From Dipylidium caninum (Eukaryota; Platyhelminthes; Cestoda; Cyclophyllidea; Dipylidiidae), in contig QEYB01000999.1 of assembly GCA_017562135.1 (NCBI GenBank), positions 124,001 through 188,000 on the forward strand: a stretch of 64,000 nucleotides of DNA, in the 5' to 3' direction. Below, piece by piece: positions 60,390 to 64,000 of this stretch; the first letter of the stretch is position 1; each line of letters starts with the position of its first letter. The position numbers and the translations under genes are program-made. The notes below the pieces were generated by a model. It did no database searches, was not told the DNA's origin, and was given only the letters and a program-made list of their open reading frames with translations.

Positions 60390-61839
60390 TTTTCCATCCC
60401 TCCGCGATTGGGTATGCGAAGTCCTTGTCGAGATATTCTTTAAACCGGCGGCCGGATGATATCGCACCCTAATAGTGACGATCACCGTGCCAAAAGCAAT
60501 CATTTAGCTCGTTGAAGGATAAGGAATGTGGGAGGTGGGAAAGGAGAGGAAAAAATTACAGGGGGGCAAATTCACTGAAGTAGGGGAACTCGTAACATCC
60601 CATCTGGTGCCTTGATTATACTGATGGCGGAAGAGTAAGAACAAGAAATGGTCTCTAAACCCGTATTAAAATCAGCCCGAGGCCACCAGCTTAAAACCAC
60701 TTAAATCAAGAGGGGCGGTTGACTAGCGGAAAAGGGGTGTGTAGCCCACATCGGCCCCGACTCTAGACGAGAGGAAGGTCTTATTGGCTCAAAGGTGAGA
60801 CACGGTGCCCATCTGGACACTGATTAATAATCCGACTGAAGAAAATTTATCACTCGAATAGCGATTTGACTCCCGTCAAGTCTGCACCTCCCCCGCTCTT
60901 CAGCCACCGACTCCTTCTCTGCCAGTGGGAATGAAAGACTGACAAGTGCCTTCACATTAATGCATGCTTGGTGCAATAATTAAGCCGCAAAGACCCTCGA
61001 TCCTTTTCTCTCGTAAAAGAGGAGAATGAAGGACAAACACTGCGATATTATTTCCAGACGGTATGCTTAAAGGGGATTTGCCACAGTCTAAGTCCACTTC
61101 GCCACGCTTTTTCGTCATGACAGCCGACACCGCCTGCTCCAAAAAACTAAACTATATCAAAACAATTGTGAATGGCATGCAGAGACTTTAATACATCTTG
61201 CATTTGGTTAAACCGACAGAATTGTGTCACTGATTTGACGCTATGATAATACCTCAAGCTCGTGGCTCATTTGACATGATACGTGGTAGCTCGACTAGTC
61301 GCTTAAACTAACACATTATTATTTTCTGCTTCTATCTTGCGTGTCGTTGACAGGGTTTTCGCTTTAAACCTTCTGCCTCTCATTCATATACTAATGGCGG
61401 GGCTCTTACCTTCCAGACGAGTAGTCTTTCCGAAGGAGCAGAAACTAATGAATTCGACAATTGACAATTTAACTATTCTGAAAAGGTCATGAAAGAACAA
61501 AAGTTAACTCAATCCATACTAGGCTTTCTCCCACCGGCTTTGCTACCATTTCCTCACTCCAGTTCTGCACGACCTTAGTGTAATAACACAGTTCAATCTG
61601 AGGCGATTCTCATGCTAATATTCAGACCAACTTTTGCGCTTGTCTTAAGTTATTTCTGTTTATTCAAAAAAGCAGATTTTACTCCCCGTAGTAGGAACTC
61701 CTCCACCCCAATGCTCACACTACTGCGAGATAACGACGCTCAATTCAATTCACTCTTTTGTCCCACCGGGACCTACTAAAAAGTGAATCCAATTACCCTC
61801 AAGCCGTTCATTTGAAAATCAAATTCCCAGTCGCGTCAG

Positions 61840-62421
61840 CCAATCGGAGGCGAGTCTTACTCGTTCTGGCCAATGGGTGCAGGCTTCTCATATGCATACC
61901 ATGTCGGGCTGGAGAGTGGTGAATTAGGGGAGTGGAAATGGATGCGAGGGGGGAGGGACTAGTTAGCCAACTTAATGACCGTCATCTCACAGCAGCAACA
62001 GAGCTAGAGGGGGATGAAGGTGGATGAGGTTTTACGTGGCCGTTCATGACAGCCAATCATCGTAATGCCTACTTTAGCAGCCTGTGAGAACTCTTAAAAA
62101 ATCTGCTAATGCTGATAATGATGAGGAGGATGAGATGGTAATGGGGGAAGGGGATGAGTCGGGTAGGCAGTTGAAATTGCAGTCATTTTGGGCTTATCTG
62201 GGAACGCATAATCCCTTTCTCCCGCCTACCGTTGGTTATTCGCTGTGAATTAATTAGAACTCCACGACGTAGTTTCGCTCATTCTGGGAACTGCTTTAAA
62301 ACGGAGCGGGGACAAATAAACGGGTAGTGTTATGAAAATTAGAGCAAGTGGAATTGGAGGCACCCGGGCAACAGTCATACGCCTTTTTCTCCTACCCCTC
62401 CACCTTCTCTCACGCCATTGG
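61840..62421. promoter_or_regulatory. Cluster of four CCAAT boxes
   Basis: CCAAT at 61840-61844, 61870-61874 and 62053-62057 (plus), and ATTGG at 62417-62421 (CCAAT on minus). The first and third share the longer core CAGCCAATC. They lie in a gene-free stretch. NF-Y binds such boxes in metazoan promoters; assignment to a gene is not possible from this window. Confidence 0.3.
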
Positions 62422-64000
62422 TTGGTTGAGGAATTTTGATATGCGCGCAGTGAATATGATTATTCCCCCAATAGTGACTTCGTGCGCATACATGTACAAT
62501 TACGATTGGTAAATGTGTGCTGGAGCGCACACAGCACAGCTTCAACAGCGCTAATTTTCCGCTTCTTTATAAGGAAAAAACGGTACTGTCAAATCAAGCT
62601 ACGTGTCTTAGGGGAATGTTCTTGGTGAAAAGGCGGACATTCAACCCGCCAAAATGAATGAAATTGAGATTTGAATAAACGCAGACCTGAAATAAATTTT
62701 TTTGCTTGGCGCGTTACAGAGGTTCGACGGTCTAATAAAATTAAATCTATTGGAAAATATGCAGAGGTCCGTTTGGCCTGATGTTAGGCGAACTTCTATG
62801 CCAATTCGATAAAAGGGGATCCTGACCTCATACTGTCGTCGGCACGAATCAGATCGGTCGTGAAGCACTCGCGCCAGATCGCATTGACTTTGATTCGTTT
62901 ATGCGCTCCTGTTAGTCTCACTGATTCGGTGTTATGTCTCTGATGCTGTTAAATGTTCTTCACTCTCTCCGCATGTCCTTCTGTTCGTTGATGCAGAATT
63001 CATTTCTACTCCATCCGAGCGTGACTGGTTTTCTAAGGGGAACTCTCACTTCAAACCTTCCACCATCAACCTGAGTTGGAGTTCTGCCAACATATCGTTT
63101 TGTCTAGTGGGCAGACCACTTGTTACAAATTTTGAAGAAGAAGCTGACAAAAAAACCTGCGTGTTCCCCTTCCTCCCCGTATCCTTCGTCATAACAGCCT
63201 TCCAGGGTCTGATCATCCGTAGTAAAGTGTTGATTTTCCGACACGCAGTTTAGCAGAACTTCTGGATCGCTTAGCACGCTAAATGATGGATTACCCTCAC
63301 TTGAGGAGGGATGAAGGTTACAGTTAGGGATGTAGGGGAAAGGGGGATGTTACCAACCGATAATTCATAGCCTCATGATAAATTAGACTACTTGCTCTAT
63401 ATTGAAGACAATAAGAGTGAACAATCAGCCTGTCAATGGTGATGGATGCTCTCGTAAACCGATTTTGACTTTTAGTGTTGAAATACAAATTACTCTCTTT
63501 CGTCCTATTGTCCTCTTTCTCTTTCTCCCCTTTGCTAGCCGTGTTTACTTCTCTTTCATCGCCCATCCTCCGCATTCTGATATCACTTACAGAGAAAAGT
63601 GGAGACTCGGCACGAAGCTAGACGTGTAGTGGATGTGGAAGGGGTGTAAAGAAGGTGCACGGGAAGGGGGAGAGGGATGAGAGGGAACGCAGTATGAGTT
63701 AAGCTCATTTGCGTCGTGCTTTCATTGTGTCCCTTGTCCTCCCTTTGCAGACCCACCCCACCCTACCTCACACACCTGTCTGAATTTGAAGAGGTGATTA
63801 AAATTCAAATGCAGTGCTCGCGTATACGCTGGATAATGAATGCGAATAAAATGAGTGCAACACGATTTTTCTAAATCGTCGCCAAATTCATTTATGGTTG
63901 CCGCCTTATGTAAATGCAGAGAGGTGTAAATGGAGTCAACAACTAACCTACTATAATTTACATACGCTAACTTTATTCGTCTCTCATGCAAATTCATTTT

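Larger units (their letters stand above)
57757..64000. other. About 6.2 kb without a supported gene
   Basis: No open frame here has a recognisable domain or splice context. Small frames at 58018-58305 (minus), 59597-59818 (plus), 59932-60210 (plus), 63324-63629 and 63722-63997 look like chance. The section has many purine-rich or pyrimidine-rich tracts, scattered TAATTA-type sites and a cluster of CCAAT boxes near 61.8-62.4 kb. It may be regulatory DNA of a gene beyond the right edge. Confidence 0.4.

Noticed and set aside
1..64000. Transposable elements, tRNA genes, rRNA, CRISPR, bacterial operons
   Set aside because: None could be supported by eye: no terminal repeats with transposase-like frames, no cloverleaf with conserved A/B boxes noticed, and the genes are intron-containing metazoan orthologues.

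Overview
This window is nuclear DNA of a metazoan with spliced genes. The best guess is a parasitic flatworm, probably a tapeworm. That is an inference from very short introns (43 nt in one case), a single-exon CAP/venom-allergen-like gene, several start codons sitting directly at an AG splice acceptor (as expected with spliced-leader trans-splicing), and the mix of orthologues. No ribosomal RNA, CRISPR, bacterial or viral feature was seen. The exon models were built by hand from conserved protein blocks, GT/AG borders and codon phase. They were not checked with RNA or a database search.

Layout. At 0-10.9 kb, all on the minus strand: a CAP-domain secreted protein, the mitochondrial glutamate carrier SLC25A22/18 in seven exons, and a small secreted EGF-like protein. 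At 12.5-17.6 kb (minus): an XK-related (XKR) scramblase-family protein in six exons with a consistent reading frame of 581 residues. At 19.2-24.0 kb (minus, tandem): complex I subunit NDUFB10, ESCRT-II subunit VPS36 and ESCRT-III subunit CHMP6. At 24.7-29.5 kb (plus): histone demethylase KDM1A/LSD1 in eleven exons, divergent from CHMP6 across about 0.7 kb. At 30.5-32.0 kb (plus): EME1, partner of the MUS81 nuclease. At 32.6-39.1 kb (minus): POLE3, then the deubiquitinase USP5 in twelve exons, only about 265 bp apart. At 40.7-41.5 kb (minus): the 3' end of a probable CS/p23-like domain gene. At 43.9-53.1 kb (plus, tandem): a TMEM129-like E3 ligase with many frame breaks, the lysosome-positioning BORC subunit BORCS5, and a prominin-like five-membrane-span protein. 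At 53.7-54.2 kb (minus): the end of an unrecognised gene. From 54.2 to 64 kb: mostly low-complexity or non-coding sequence with one orphan ORF that has poly(A) signals.

Functional themes are ordinary eukaryotic housekeeping: endosomal sorting and lysosome movement (VPS36, CHMP6, BORCS5), ubiquitin turnover (USP5, TMEM129), chromatin and DNA repair (KDM1A, EME1, POLE3), mitochondria (glutamate carrier, NDUFB10) and membrane organisation (XKR, prominin). I do not see a convincing new multi-gene system. The most useful leads are a 43-nt GC-AG intron in NDUFB10, a Ser/Thr/Pro-rich insertion in the tower of KDM1A, neighbouring genes for the ESCRT-II/III partners VPS36 and CHMP6, operon-like spacing (USP5-POLE3 and TMEM129-BORCS5), and a patch near 44-49.6 kb where otherwise conserved genes show single-base frame breaks, many of them at homopolymers. 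That patch means either pseudogene decay or local sequence error.
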